From Reyranella sp. (GTDB lineage Bacteria > Pseudomonadota > Alphaproteobacteria > Reyranellales > Reyranellaceae), in contig NZ_JAFKJN010000031.1 in the NCBI RefSeq assembly GCF_017305915.1, forward strand, positions 1 to 64,000: 64,000 nucleotides of DNA, written 5' to 3'. The number at the start of each line of letters is the position of its first letter. The stretch's first letter is position 1. A program made the position numbers and the translations under genes. The notes beneath the pieces were generated by a model that was given only the letters and a program-made list of their open reading frames with translations, did no database searches and was not told the origin of the DNA. Shown here piece by piece: positions 38,492-47,309 of this stretch.

Positions 38492-38578
38492 CGGATGGGG
38501 TGGGATTCGAACCCACGGTGAGCGTGAACCCACGCCGGTTTTCAAGACCGGTGCCTTAAACCACTCGGCCACCCATCC
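38492..38578 (-). tRNA. tRNA-Ser (anticodon UGA)
   Basis: Minus-strand 87-base cloverleaf. The seven-base acceptor GGATGGG pairs with the 3' end (38493-38499), the discriminator is G (typical for serine) and the long variable arm of a class II tRNA is present (GTGGGTTCACGCTCAC). The anticodon loop CTTGAAA gives TGA at 38542-38544 (TCA on plus), and the T arm carries GGTTCGAATCC. No CCA is encoded. Confidence 0.95.
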
Positions 38579-38715
38579 GCGTGCGGCCCCTCAATAGGTG
38601 AGGACCAAGCCTCGGGCAACAGACTGCCGCGGCAATGGGGAATGTAGACGGGGGGAGGGCGCGCATGCTGGATTCCGCGCCGTAGGCGGCGAATGGCCCG
38701 CGGGGAGAGGCGAGC

Positions 38716-38955
38716 ATGCGAAGCAGCGAGGCCCTGTCGTTCCTGGGAGCCCTGTGCGTGATCTTCGGCCTGGGGCTGGCGAGCTATCAGCTCCTGATGA
38801 GCGAGGCCGGGACCAACTCGACCTGGAACGTCCCGCACGACATGGTCGAGAAGGAGAACCTGGCCTTGCAGCGCGCCAGGCCGGGGTTGATCGTCCTGGG
38901 CGTCGGGGCCGGGCTGATGCTGGCTGGCGCCTTCTTCGAGCGCCGCGCCCGATGA
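38716..38955 (+). CDS. small membrane protein with two spans
   Basis: A 79-residue protein with two hydrophobic segments (about residues 7-27, SFLGALCVIFGLGLASYQLLM, and 57-72) and a short charged loop between. GGGGAGAGG precedes ATG 38716. It is coupled to the transglycosylase (ATGA at 38952-38955), so the two are probably one transcript, which suggests an envelope role. I do not recognise the family. The upstream 137 bases after the tRNA gene hold no further gene. Confidence 0.72.
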   Translation: MRSSEALSFLGALCVIFGLGLASYQLLMSEAGTNSTWNVPHDMVEKENLALQRARPGLIVLGVGAGLMLAGAFFERRAR

Positions 38956-39839
38956 TCGACTCCCCGATGATCGGTCGGCGTCTGCTCTGCGCCGCCGCGC
39001 TGCTGGCGCCGCTGGCCACCCGCGCACAGGCGAGCGATCCGAAATTCGTCGCCTTCCTGTCCGGCGTGCGCGTCGAGGCGCTGCGCGCCGGCGTCGACCA
39101 GGGCACGATCGACAGCGCGCTGATGACTGCCCAGCCGATCCCGCGGGTGATGGAGCTCGCGCGCAACCAGCCCGAGTTCAAGATGAGCTTCGACGAGTAC
39201 GCCCAGCTCGTCGTGTCGCCCGAGCGGGTGGCGAACGGCAAGGCGCTGCTCAAGGAGAACCGCGCGCTGGTCTCGCGCTTCGCCGCACCGGCCGGCATCC
39301 CCGAGTCGACGGTGGTCGCGCTGTGGGGCATCGAGAGCAACTACGGCAAGAACCTCGGCGACTTCGAGGTCGTGCCGGCCCTGGCCACGCTCACCTACAA
39401 CAACTTCCGCGCCAAGTTCTTCCGCGAGCAGCTGGTCGCCGCGCTGCGCATCCTGAGCCAGGGCCATGTCGGCCTGCATGCCATGAAGGGCTCGTGGGCC
39501 GGCGCGATGGGCCAATGCCAGTTCATCCCGACCAGCTTCCTGGCCTACGCCGCCGACGGCGACGGCGACGGCCGCATGGACATCTGGACTAACAAGGCCG
39601 ACGTCTTCGCGTCGATCACCAACTACCTCCGGCAGGTCGGCTGGCGGCCGGGGCTGGAATGGGGCAGCGAGGTGCCCGTCGGCACGCCGCTCGCGAAAGG
39701 CGAACGCATCGTGCGGCCGGCAGGCGCCACCGGTCCGTCTTATCGGACCACCGAGAACTTCCGCGCCATCCTGCGCTGGAACCAGTCGGATTTCTTCGGC
39801 CTGGCGGTCGGCCTGCTGTCGGACCGCATCGCGGCGTGA
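38952..39839 (+). CDS. mltB: lytic murein transglycosylase, MltB family
   Basis: A 295-residue peptidoglycan lytic transglycosylase with an N-terminal signal peptide (MIGRRLLCAAALLAPLATRAQA). The catalytic Glu lies in WGIESNYGKN (about residue 128), and the second conserved motif is MKGSWAGAMGQCQFIPTSF. It should cut glycan strands with 1,6-anhydro products. There is no peptidoglycan-binding C-terminal domain and no lipobox, so it is probably soluble and periplasmic. The 242-base gap after it is full of symmetric repeats. Confidence 0.87.
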   Translation: MIDSPMIGRRLLCAAALLAPLATRAQASDPKFVAFLSGVRVEALRAGVDQGTIDSALMTAQPIPRVMELARNQPEFKMSFDEYAQLVVSPERVANGKALLKENRALVSRFAAPAGIPESTVVALWGIESNYGKNLGDFEVVPALATLTYNNFRAKFFREQLVAALRILSQGHVGLHAMKGSWAGAMGQCQFIPTSFLAYAADGDGDGRMDIWTNKADVFASITNYLRQVGWRPGLEWGSEVPVGTPLAKGERIVRPAGATGPSYRTTENFRAILRWNQSDFFGLAVGLLSDRIAA

Positions 39840-39920
39840 TTCGGCCTGAGTGGCGCGGCTGGTGAGGCCCTCATGCGGCAGATTATTGCAGTGTCTCGTC
39901 CGGCGCGTCCGCGGGCGTCC

Positions 39921-39940
39921 GGACATGTCCGGACATGTCC
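39921..39940. repeat. two tandem copies of a 10-base palindrome
   Basis: GGACATGTCC occurs twice head to tail (39921-39930, 39931-39940), with a further TCC and GTGTCCGG fragments around it. Each copy is self-complementary. It lies in the 242-base gap between the transglycosylase and rlpA, which also holds a GGATTCCGGATTC direct repeat (39959-39971) and GGCCGGCCGG-type symmetry near 40013. Possibly a protein-binding site for rlpA control, or simple low-complexity expansion. Confidence 0.5.
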
Positions 39941-40081
39941 CGCCTTGGGGGGTGGCGCCGGATTCCGGATTCTCGCCGAAAACCCTTATGGAATCGGCAT
40001 CGGATGTGTCCGGCGGCCGGCCGGATTCCGGGCCGGATGCTCCGCAGCAAGCGGTGAACGGCTGACGACCACCCCAAGGTG

Positions 40082-41101
40082 ATGTATCATCTCAACGGGA
40101 TGGCCCTAGTCCTTGAGAAACCTGTCCATTTTTTTGTGACACTGGCGCTGCTGGTCACCGCCACCGCCTGCTCCAGCCGCCATCATGCGCCGGCCCAGGC
40201 GCAGCGCGGCATGTACAAGATCGGCGCCCCCTACACGATTGACGGCATCACCTACGTGCCGACGGAGGAATTCCAGCACACCGAGACCGGGGTCGCCTCG
40301 TGGTACGGGCCGGGCTTCCACGGCAAATACACCGCCAACGGCGAGGTCTATGACCAGAGCGAGCGCACCGCCGCCCATCGCACCCTGCAGATGCCCTCGG
40401 TGCTGCGGGTGACCAACCTCGAGAACGGGCAGTCGACCATCGTGCGGGTCAACGACCGCGGGCCGTTCGCCCGCGCGCGCATTCTCGACGTGTCGCGCGC
40501 CGCCGCCGAGGAGCTGGGCATGGTCGGCAACGGCACCGCCCGGGTGCGCGTCGAGCAGCTCGAGATGGAGAGCCAGGCGATGAAGCAGATCGCCCTCAAC
40601 GGCGGCGGCGCCGACGAGCAGCGGTCGGCGCTCTACAAGTACGTCGCCGGCCGGCGCGGGCCGCCGGCCGTCTCGGCGACCGCCCAGGCGACGCCACCAC
40701 CTCCGCCGCCCACGCCCGCGGTCACGGTCTATCCTTCCAATCCGCGAAGCCCGACGGTGGCGCCGATGGAGGCCTCGGGAGGGGCAGGGGCCGCGCCGTC
40801 GGCCGGCACGCTGGGCAACGGCCGTCCGACCGTCGCCTCGATCGCCTCGTCGGCCATCTCTCCGCAGTCCATGAGCGGATTCTATGTCCAGACCGGCGCC
40901 TTCTCGACCATGGGCAATGCCGAGAAGCAGCGCAGCCTGATCACCAGCTACGGCTCGACCGAGATTTCCCCGGCGTCTTCGGGGGGCCGCGAGGTGTATC
41001 GTGTGCGCTTGGGACCCTATTCGACGCAGGAGGCCGCAGGCATGGTGGCCGACCGGCTCCGGCGTTCAGGCTATGGTGATGCACGTGTTGTGGCGGATTG
41101 A
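40082..41101 (+). CDS. rlpA: RlpA-type septal ring lytic transglycosylase with SPOR domain
   Basis: A 339-residue lipoprotein-like protein. The signal ends in a lipobox-like TATAC-SSR (Cys at about residue 29). The double-psi beta-barrel follows (GVASWYGPGFHGKYTANGE, about 65-83, and VNDRGPFARARILDVSRAAAEELG). After a Pro/Ala linker, the last 80 residues are a SPOR domain (GFYVQTGAF...VRLGPYSTQEAAGMVADRL) that binds denuded glycan at the septum. RlpA is a lytic transglycosylase for naked glycan. The start may be GTG 40079, ATG 40082 or ATG 40100; 40082 has AAGGTG before it. It overlaps the next gene by 29 bases. Confidence 0.93.
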   Translation: MYHLNGMALVLEKPVHFFVTLALLVTATACSSRHHAPAQAQRGMYKIGAPYTIDGITYVPTEEFQHTETGVASWYGPGFHGKYTANGEVYDQSERTAAHRTLQMPSVLRVTNLENGQSTIVRVNDRGPFARARILDVSRAAAEELGMVGNGTARVRVEQLEMESQAMKQIALNGGGADEQRSALYKYVAGRRGPPAVSATAQATPPPPPPTPAVTVYPSNPRSPTVAPMEASGGAGAAPSAGTLGNGRPTVASIASSAISPQSMSGFYVQTGAFSTMGNAEKQRSLITSYGSTEISPASSGGREVYRVRLGPYSTQEAAGMVADRLRRSGYGDARVVAD

Positions 41102-42392
41102 TCGGATACTGGTGGCGCTTCTCGTGGTGACCGGCCTCGCCGGTCCCCCGCTGGAGTCCTTCGCGCAACAGCCTGAGCCCAAGCGGGCCCCGACGCAGCG
41201 GCCGGCCAAGCCGCCGGCGAAGCCGCAGACGGCGACCAAGCCCAAGACCGACCCGGCGGCGGCCGAGGCGGCGATGACGCCGTCGCAGATCGGCATCCCG
41301 ACCGCGGCGCAGTACGCCTTCATGGTCGATCCGCAGACCTCGACCGTCCTGCTGTTCAAGGACGCCGACAAGCCGATGCATCCGTCGTCGATGGCCAAGA
41401 TGATGACGGTCTACCTCGCCTTCGAGGAGCTGGCCGCGGGACGGCTGAAGCTCGATACCCGGTTCCAGGTGAGCGAGAAGGCGTGGCGCATGTCGCGCCA
41501 GGGCTCGACCATGTATGTCGGCGATCCCGGCACCGAGGTGACCGTCGAGGACCTGATCAAGGGCATGATCGTGCTGTCGGGCAACGATGCCTGCATCGTC
41601 GTGGCCGAGGGCATCGCCGGCAGCGAAGAAGGCTTCGCTGACCGCATGAACAAGAAGGCGAAAGAGCTCGGCATGACCGGCACGGTGTTCAAGAACGCCT
41701 CGGGCTGGCCGGCCGACGGCCAGATGACGACGGCGAAAGATCTCGCCCTGCTCGCCTGGCACACCGTCAACGATTTCCCGAAGTTCTATCACTACTATTC
41801 GATCACCCAGTGGACCCACAGCAACATCAAGCAGGACAACCGCAACCTGCTGCTGCGGCAGACGCCGGGCGTCGATGGCCTCAAGACCGGCCACACCGAA
41901 GAGGGCGGCTTCGGCCAGACGGTATCCGCGGTACGCGACGGCCGCCGACTGATCCTGGTGGTCAATGGCCTCGCGATGGGCAAGCCGCAGCACGAGGGCG
42001 GCCGCGAGCGCGCGCGCGAGACCTCGCGCCTGCTCGAATGGGGCTTCCGCGACTTCACCAACACCACGCTGTTCAAGGCCGGTGACACCGTGGCCGAGGC
42101 GCCGGTGTGGCTCGGCGCGCAGGACAAGGTGCCGCTGGTGACATCGCGCTCGGTGCAGATGACCCTGCCTACCGGTCAGGCCGCCAGCCCGCGCGTCGTC
42201 GCCAAGTTCGACGGCCCGCTGCCGGCGCCGATCGCCAAGGGCACCAAGCTCGGCGTCGCCGCCGTGACGCTGCCCGACGGCCGCGTGATGGAGTATCCGC
42301 TCGAGGCCGGCGTCGACGTACCGCGGCAAGGCTTCGTCGGCCGGGTCATCAGCCTGGCGCGCCACTACCTCGTCGGCTGGATATCGTCGTGA
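41073..42392 (+). CDS. D-alanyl-D-alanine carboxypeptidase (PBP5/6 class)
   Basis: A 439-residue low-molecular-weight penicillin-binding protein. The nucleophile SxxK is in SSMAKMM, the SxN motif in SGNDAC and the KTG motif in DGLKTGHTE. It trims the terminal D-Ala of stem peptides. A signal segment precedes a Pro/Lys-rich 50-residue linker, and the C-terminal PBP5-like domain and a final amphipathic helix anchor it to the membrane. The start region overlaps rlpA's end, and the stop overlaps tmk by GTGA, so the run rlpA-dacF-like-tmk-holB is coupled. Confidence 0.93.
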   Translation: MVMHVLWRIDRILVALLVVTGLAGPPLESFAQQPEPKRAPTQRPAKPPAKPQTATKPKTDPAAAEAAMTPSQIGIPTAAQYAFMVDPQTSTVLLFKDADKPMHPSSMAKMMTVYLAFEELAAGRLKLDTRFQVSEKAWRMSRQGSTMYVGDPGTEVTVEDLIKGMIVLSGNDACIVVAEGIAGSEEGFADRMNKKAKELGMTGTVFKNASGWPADGQMTTAKDLALLAWHTVNDFPKFYHYYSITQWTHSNIKQDNRNLLLRQTPGVDGLKTGHTEEGGFGQTVSAVRDGRRLILVVNGLAMGKPQHEGGRERARETSRLLEWGFRDFTNTTLFKAGDTVAEAPVWLGAQDKVPLVTSRSVQMTLPTGQAASPRVVAKFDGPLPAPIAKGTKLGVAAVTLPDGRVMEYPLEAGVDVPRQGFVGRVISLARHYLVGWISS

Positions 42393-43027
42393 GCGCCGGC
42401 GCACCCGGGCGCTTCATCACACTGGAAGGCGGCGAGGGGGCGGGGAAGTCGACGCAGATCGCGCGTCTGGCGGATTGGCTCAAGACGCGCGGCCGCGACG
42501 TCGTCACCACCCGCGAGCCCGGCGGCGCGCCGGGCGCCGAGATGATCCGCAGGCTGTTGGTCGAAGGTCCCGCCGAGCGCTGGGACGGCACGACCGAAGC
42601 GCTGCTGCACTTCGCCGCCCGCCGCGACCACCTGCGCGCCACGGTGTGGCCGGCGCTGGAGCGCGGCACCTGGGTGGTCAGCGACCGCTTCGCCGATTCG
42701 ACGCGCGCCTACCAGGGCTACGGCCACGGCCTCGATCTCGAATCACTCGACCGGCTGTACGAAGTGGCGGTCGACGGCTTCCATCCGGATCTCACGATCA
42801 TCCTCGACCTGCCGGTCGAGACCGGGCTCGCGCGCGCTGCCGCCCGCCGCGGCACCGAGACGCGCTACGAAAGCCTGCCGCGCGACTTCCACGAGCGGGT
42901 GCGCCAGGGCTTCCGGGAGATCGCGAAGAACGAACCGAAGCGCTGCACCATCGTCGATGCCTCGCAGGACATCGACGGCATCGCCCAGGCGATCGCCCGC
43001 GCCGTCGCCGAGCGGCTGGGAGCCTGA
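42389..43027 (+). CDS. tmk: thymidylate kinase
   Basis: A 212-residue P-loop kinase that makes dTDP from dTMP. P-loop EGGEGAGKST is at residues 13-22, DRFAD in the DR(Y/H) position and the LID region with Arg-rich AAARRGTETRYE follow. Start is GTG 42389, overlapping the upstream stop. It is followed after one base by holB, a common pair. Confidence 0.95.
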   Translation: MSAGAPGRFITLEGGEGAGKSTQIARLADWLKTRGRDVVTTREPGGAPGAEMIRRLLVEGPAERWDGTTEALLHFAARRDHLRATVWPALERGTWVVSDRFADSTRAYQGYGHGLDLESLDRLYEVAVDGFHPDLTIILDLPVETGLARAAARRGTETRYESLPRDFHERVRQGFREIAKNEPKRCTIVDASQDIDGIAQAIARAVAERLGA

Positions 43028-43028
43028 C

Positions 43029-44153
43029 ATGGCGCGCGGCAAGGTCAGTGCCGATCCGTCCGAGCTCGAGAAGCTCGAATGGCCCTACGACTGGCCGCCG
43101 CCGTGGCGCAATAACCGGCTGGTCGGCCACGACACGGCCGAGCGCACGATGCTGGCGGCGCAGCAGACCGGCAAGCTGCATCACGCCTGGCTGATGACCG
43201 GGCCGCGCGGCATCGGCAAAGGGACGCTCGCGTGGCGCTTCGCGCGCTTCCTGCTCGCGGGGCAGGCGGGCGGCCTGTTCGGCGCGCCGGACAGCCTCGA
43301 GGTGGCGGCCGATGCGCCGGGCCGCTCGCTGATCGACGCGCGCTCGCATCCCGACCTGTTCCATCTGCGGCGCACGATGAACCCGGACACCGGGCGCATG
43401 CGCAACGAGATCGTGGTCGACGACGTGCGCGGCTTGAGCGAGTTCATGCACATGACGCCGGCGATGGGCGACTGGCGCGTCGCCATCGTCGATGCCGCCG
43501 ACGAGATGAACCGCAACGCCGCCAACGCGGTGCTGAAGATCCTCGAGGAGCCGCCGCCCAACGCCGTGCTGCTGATCGTGGCGCACGCGCCGGGCCGATT
43601 GCTGCCGACCATCCGCTCGCGCTGCCGCCGACTAGCGCTGCATCCGCTCGGCGACGAGACAGTGATCGACCTGCTGGGCGACTACGCGCCCAACACCTCG
43701 CCCGACGAGCGTCAGTCGCTCGCGAGTCTCGCCGAGGGCAGCATCGGCCGCGCGCTCGAGCTTGCGAGCGCAGGCAGCCTTGCGCTCTACCAGGAGATGG
43801 TCGCCGTCCTGTCGACCTTGCCCGAGCTCGACATGCCGCGGCTGCACGGCTTCGCCGAGCGCTTCGCGCGGCGGGGCGAGGAGGCCAATGCCGACTGGCG
43901 GTCGCTCAATTACCTGTTCGACGGCTGGCTGAAAGGTCTATTGCGCGACGGCGCGGTGGGAGCGGGGAACGCGCCGGTGGTCCCCGCAGAACGCGGGCTG
44001 CGTGAAAAATTACTGGCCGCGGCCAGCCTTGATCGCTGGATGGAGGCATGGGAAAAGGTCGCCCGCCTGTTGTCCCGCTCCGATGCCGTCAATCTCGACC
44101 GCAAGCAGACGGTGCTCGGCAGCTTCCTGATCCTTCAATCGGTGATGCGCTGA
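43029..44153 (+). CDS. holB: DNA polymerase III subunit delta'
   Basis: A 374-residue clamp-loader subunit. The P-loop-like GPRGIGKGT (about 58-66) and DEMNRNAANAVLKILEEPP, followed by TIRSRCRRL (the arginine-finger SRC region), are typical. It opens the beta clamp with HolA and DnaX. Start ATG 43029 is one base past the tmk stop. Confidence 0.93.
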   Translation: MARGKVSADPSELEKLEWPYDWPPPWRNNRLVGHDTAERTMLAAQQTGKLHHAWLMTGPRGIGKGTLAWRFARFLLAGQAGGLFGAPDSLEVAADAPGRSLIDARSHPDLFHLRRTMNPDTGRMRNEIVVDDVRGLSEFMHMTPAMGDWRVAIVDAADEMNRNAANAVLKILEEPPPNAVLLIVAHAPGRLLPTIRSRCRRLALHPLGDETVIDLLGDYAPNTSPDERQSLASLAEGSIGRALELASAGSLALYQEMVAVLSTLPELDMPRLHGFAERFARRGEEANADWRSLNYLFDGWLKGLLRDGAVGAGNAPVVPAERGLREKLLAAASLDRWMEAWEKVARLLSRSDAVNLDRKQTVLGSFLILQSVMR

Positions 44154-44181
44154 CGGCAGACGGGACCGGAGTTCTGGGATC

Positions 44182-45726
44182 ATGTCGAGCCGCACCTACT
44201 ACGTCACCACGCCGATCTACTACGTCAACGACGTGCCGCACATCGGGCACGCGTACACCAGCCTGGCCTGCGACGTGCTCGCGCGCTTCAAGCGGCTCGA
44301 CGGCTACGACGTGCACTTCCTGACCGGCACCGACGAGCACGGCCAGAAGGTCGAGAAGGCGGCGGCCACCGCCGGCCTGTCGCCGCAGCAATTCACCGAC
44401 AAGGTCAGTCAGTCGTTCCGCGACCTCGTCGGCAAGATGAACTACAGCCCCGACAACTTCATCCGCACGACCGAGCCCAGGCACTACAAGTCCTGCCAGG
44501 CGCTGTGGGAGAAGCTGATCGCCGCGGGCGACATCTATCTCGGCAAATACGCCGGCTGGTACTCGGTGCGCGACGAGACCTACTTCGTCGAAGGCGAGAC
44601 CGAGGTCGGGCAAGACGGCAAGCGCCGCGCCACCTCGACCGGCGCCGAGGTCGAGTGGGTCGAGGAGCCGTCGTATTTCTTCAAGCTCTCGGCGTGGACC
44701 GAGCGGCTGCTGGCGTTCTACGAAAAGAATCCGCGCTTCATCGGGCCGGACAGCCGGCGCAACGAGATCCTGAGCTTCGTGAAGGGCGGGCTGCAGGACC
44801 TCTCGGTGTCGCGCACCAGCTTCTCGTGGGGCGTGCCGGTGCCGGGCGATTCCAAGCACATCATGTACGTCTGGCTCGACGCGCTCACCAACTACATCAC
44901 CGAGTGCGGCTATCCCGACACCGACAGCCCGTTGTGGAAATACTGGCCGGCCGACCTGCACATGGTCGGCAAGGACATCATCCGCTTCCATTGCGTGTTC
45001 TGGCCGGCCTTCCTGATGGCCGCCGGCCTCGCGCCGCCGCAGCGGGTGTTCGCGCACGGCTGGTGGACCAACGAAGGGCAGAAGATGTCCAAGTCGTTGA
45101 ACAACGCCATCTACCCCGACGAGCTGGTCAAGACCTACGGCCTCGATCCGGTGCGCTACTTCCTGCTGCGCGAAGTGCCGTTCGGCAACGACGGCGACTT
45201 CCAGAAGCGGGCGCTGATCGGGCGCATGAACGGCGACCTCGCCAACGCCTACGGCAATCTCTGCCAGCGCGTGCTGTCGATCGTCGCCAAGAGCTGCGGC
45301 GAGAAGATCCCGCCGAGGGGCACGCTGACCGAGGCCGACACCGCGCTGCTCGACCGCGCCAAGGGCCTGCTGGCGATCGTGCGCGCCGAGCTCGACGACC
45401 AGGCGTTCCATCGCGCGCTGACCGCGATCTGGGAAGTCATCGCCGACGCCAACCGCTACGTCGATGCGCAGGCGCCGTGGGCGCTCGCCAAGACCGATCC
45501 GGTGCGGCGTGACACGGTGCTCTGGGTGCTGGCCGAGACGATCCGGCGGGTGACCCTGCTGGTGCAGCCCTTCATGCCCGAGTCGGCGGCCAAGATCCTC
45601 GACCAGCTCGGCGTGCCCGAATCGGCGCGGGCGTTCGCGAGCTTCGACGCAGAGCTGGTGTCCGGCACCGGCCTGCCCAAGCCGCAAGGCGTCTTCCCGC
45701 GCTACGTCGAGCCGAAAGCCGCTTGA
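44182..45726 (+). CDS. metG: methionyl-tRNA synthetase
   Basis: A 514-residue class I synthetase. The HIGH motif is HIGHAY (near residue 18) and KMSKS is near 300. The connective region lacks cysteine knuckles (YSVRDETYFVE, GEV-QD), so it is the zinc-free MetG2 type, and there is no C-terminal tRNA-binding extension. ATG 44182 is 28 bases past holB. It overlaps tatD by one base (TGATG). Confidence 0.96.
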   Translation: MSSRTYYVTTPIYYVNDVPHIGHAYTSLACDVLARFKRLDGYDVHFLTGTDEHGQKVEKAAATAGLSPQQFTDKVSQSFRDLVGKMNYSPDNFIRTTEPRHYKSCQALWEKLIAAGDIYLGKYAGWYSVRDETYFVEGETEVGQDGKRRATSTGAEVEWVEEPSYFFKLSAWTERLLAFYEKNPRFIGPDSRRNEILSFVKGGLQDLSVSRTSFSWGVPVPGDSKHIMYVWLDALTNYITECGYPDTDSPLWKYWPADLHMVGKDIIRFHCVFWPAFLMAAGLAPPQRVFAHGWWTNEGQKMSKSLNNAIYPDELVKTYGLDPVRYFLLREVPFGNDGDFQKRALIGRMNGDLANAYGNLCQRVLSIVAKSCGEKIPPRGTLTEADTALLDRAKGLLAIVRAELDDQAFHRALTAIWEVIADANRYVDAQAPWALAKTDPVRRDTVLWVLAETIRRVTLLVQPFMPESAAKILDQLGVPESARAFASFDAELVSGTGLPKPQGVFPRYVEPKAA

Positions 45727-46529
45727 TGCTGATCGACAGCCACTGCCATCTCGATTTCCCAGAGCTGGCGACCGACGAGTCCGGTGTGCTGGCGCGCGCG
45801 AAGACGGCGGGCGTGGCTGGCATGCTGACCATCGGCACGCGGCTCGACCAGTTCGACAAGGTACGGGCGATCGCCGAGCGCCACGGCAATGTCTGGTGCT
45901 CGGTCGGCGTCCATCCGCACGAGGCGAAGGAGGAGGGGCAGAGCACCCCCGACCGGCTGATCGAGGCGACGCGCCATCCCAAGGTGATCGGCATCGGCGA
46001 GACCGGGCTCGACTTCTACTACGAGCACAGCCCGCGCGCCGAGCAGGCCGAGAGCTTCCGTGCCCATATCGCTGCCAGCCGCCAGACCGGCCTGCCGCTG
46101 ATCGTGCACACCCGCGACGCCGATCAGGAGACCGGCGACATCCTGGAGGACGAATACGGGAAGGGCGCCTTCCCCGGCCTGATCCACTGCTTCAGCTCGG
46201 GCCCCGAGGTCGCGCGCCAGGCGCTGGCGCTCGGCATGTACATCTCGATCTCGGGCATCGTCACCTTCAAGGCGGCCGAGAGCCTGCGCACCATCGTGCG
46301 CGACATTCCCCTCGACCGGCTGCTGGTCGAGACCGACGCGCCCTACCTCGCGCCGGTGCCGAAGCGCGGCAAGACCAACGAGCCCGCCTTCGTCGCCCAT
46401 ACCGCGGCCAAGGTCGCCGAGCTCAAGGGTGTCACGGTCGCCGAGCTCGAGGCGGCCACCACGGAGAACTTCTTCAAGCTCTTCAGCAAGGCGCAACGCG
46501 CCCAGGCGGAGCGCGCGGCGTGCGCGTGA
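45726..46529 (+). CDS. tatD: TatD-family metal-dependent deoxyribonuclease
   Basis: A 267-residue amidohydrolase-fold nuclease. The metal motif DSHCHLDF (His6, His8) is at the start, with Glu in IGETGLDFYY (about 94), HTRDAD, ETDAPYLAP near the C terminus and the final helix. The family exonucleases act in DNA repair/degradation and D-tyrosyl-type editing in some cases. ATG 45726 was taken; a TTG one codon earlier is possible. It overlaps the next gene by ten bases. Confidence 0.92.
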   Translation: MLIDSHCHLDFPELATDESGVLARAKTAGVAGMLTIGTRLDQFDKVRAIAERHGNVWCSVGVHPHEAKEEGQSTPDRLIEATRHPKVIGIGETGLDFYYEHSPRAEQAESFRAHIAASRQTGLPLIVHTRDADQETGDILEDEYGKGAFPGLIHCFSSGPEVARQALALGMYISISGIVTFKAAESLRTIVRDIPLDRLLVETDAPYLAPVPKRGKTNEPAFVAHTAAKVAELKGVTVAELEAATTENFFKLFSKAQRAQAERAACA

Positions 46530-47293
46530 CCATCCTGGGCTGCGGCACGTCGGGAGGCGTCCCGCGGCTCGGCGGACCGAACGGAGCCGGAGAGTGGGGC
46601 GCTGCTGACCCATCCGACCCGCGCAATCGCCGCACGCGCTGCTCGATCCTGGTCCAGGACAAGGGCAAGACCGTGCTGGTCGACACCTCGCCGGACGTCC
46701 GGTCTCAACTCCTCGCCGCCAAGGCCGAGACCGTCGACTCGGTGATCTGGAGCCATGAGCATGCCGACCAGGTGCATGGCATCGACGATCTGCGGCCCTA
46801 CACCTTTCGCCGCGGCGCGATCGAGGCCTGGGCCGATGCCCGGACGCTGGCGATCCTGCAGCAGCGCTTCGGCTACGTCTTCGAGACAGGAGGAGAGGGC
46901 CTCTACCACGCACTCTACGACGTGCGGGAGTTCGATGGCCCCTTCACCGCCGCCGGCACGATCCCGGTAACGCCGATCCCGCTCGACCATGGCATCGCGC
47001 CGTCGCTCGGCTTCCGCTTCGGCGACATCCTCTACGTCAACGACCTGGTCCATGTGCCGGAGGACTCGTTCGCGCTGATGCACGATGCCGAGGTGATGAT
47101 CGTCGACGCCATGCGCTACCGGCCGCACCCGACGCATGCCCATCTCGATCTCGCGTTGGAATGGATCGAACGGGTCGCACCCAAGCATGCTTTTCTGACA
47201 AATCTCCACGTGGACATGGACTATGCTGAGCTCGACCGACGTACTCCGGCGCATGTCCATCCTTGCTATGATGGACTCGTAATAGAGTCCTAA
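46520..47293 (+). CDS. MBL-fold metal hydrolase, PhnP-like
   Basis: A 257-residue metallo-beta-lactamase-fold protein. The zinc motif HEHADQVHGIDDL, then PIPLDHG, NDLVH and HAHLDLALEW supply the His/Asp ligands. The N terminus MRVTILGCGTSGGVPRLGG is typical of PhnP-like phosphodiesterases. The family removes cyclic phosphates or nucleotides. It starts at GTG 46520, or at GTG 46526, which overlaps tatD's TGA as GTGA; the first gives the family-typical N terminus. Two bases downstream the sequence becomes AT-richer. Confidence 0.85.
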   Translation: MRVTILGCGTSGGVPRLGGPNGAGEWGAADPSDPRNRRTRCSILVQDKGKTVLVDTSPDVRSQLLAAKAETVDSVIWSHEHADQVHGIDDLRPYTFRRGAIEAWADARTLAILQQRFGYVFETGGEGLYHALYDVREFDGPFTAAGTIPVTPIPLDHGIAPSLGFRFGDILYVNDLVHVPEDSFALMHDAEVMIVDAMRYRPHPTHAHLDLALEWIERVAPKHAFLTNLHVDMDYAELDRRTPAHVHPCYDGLVIES

Positions 47294-47309
47294 TTTCAAG
47301 GAGTTATGA

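Noticed and set aside
39921..39940. GGACATGTCC as a LexA box
   Set aside because: Alphaproteobacterial LexA uses GTTC-N7-GTTC, which is not present, and no SOS gene follows.
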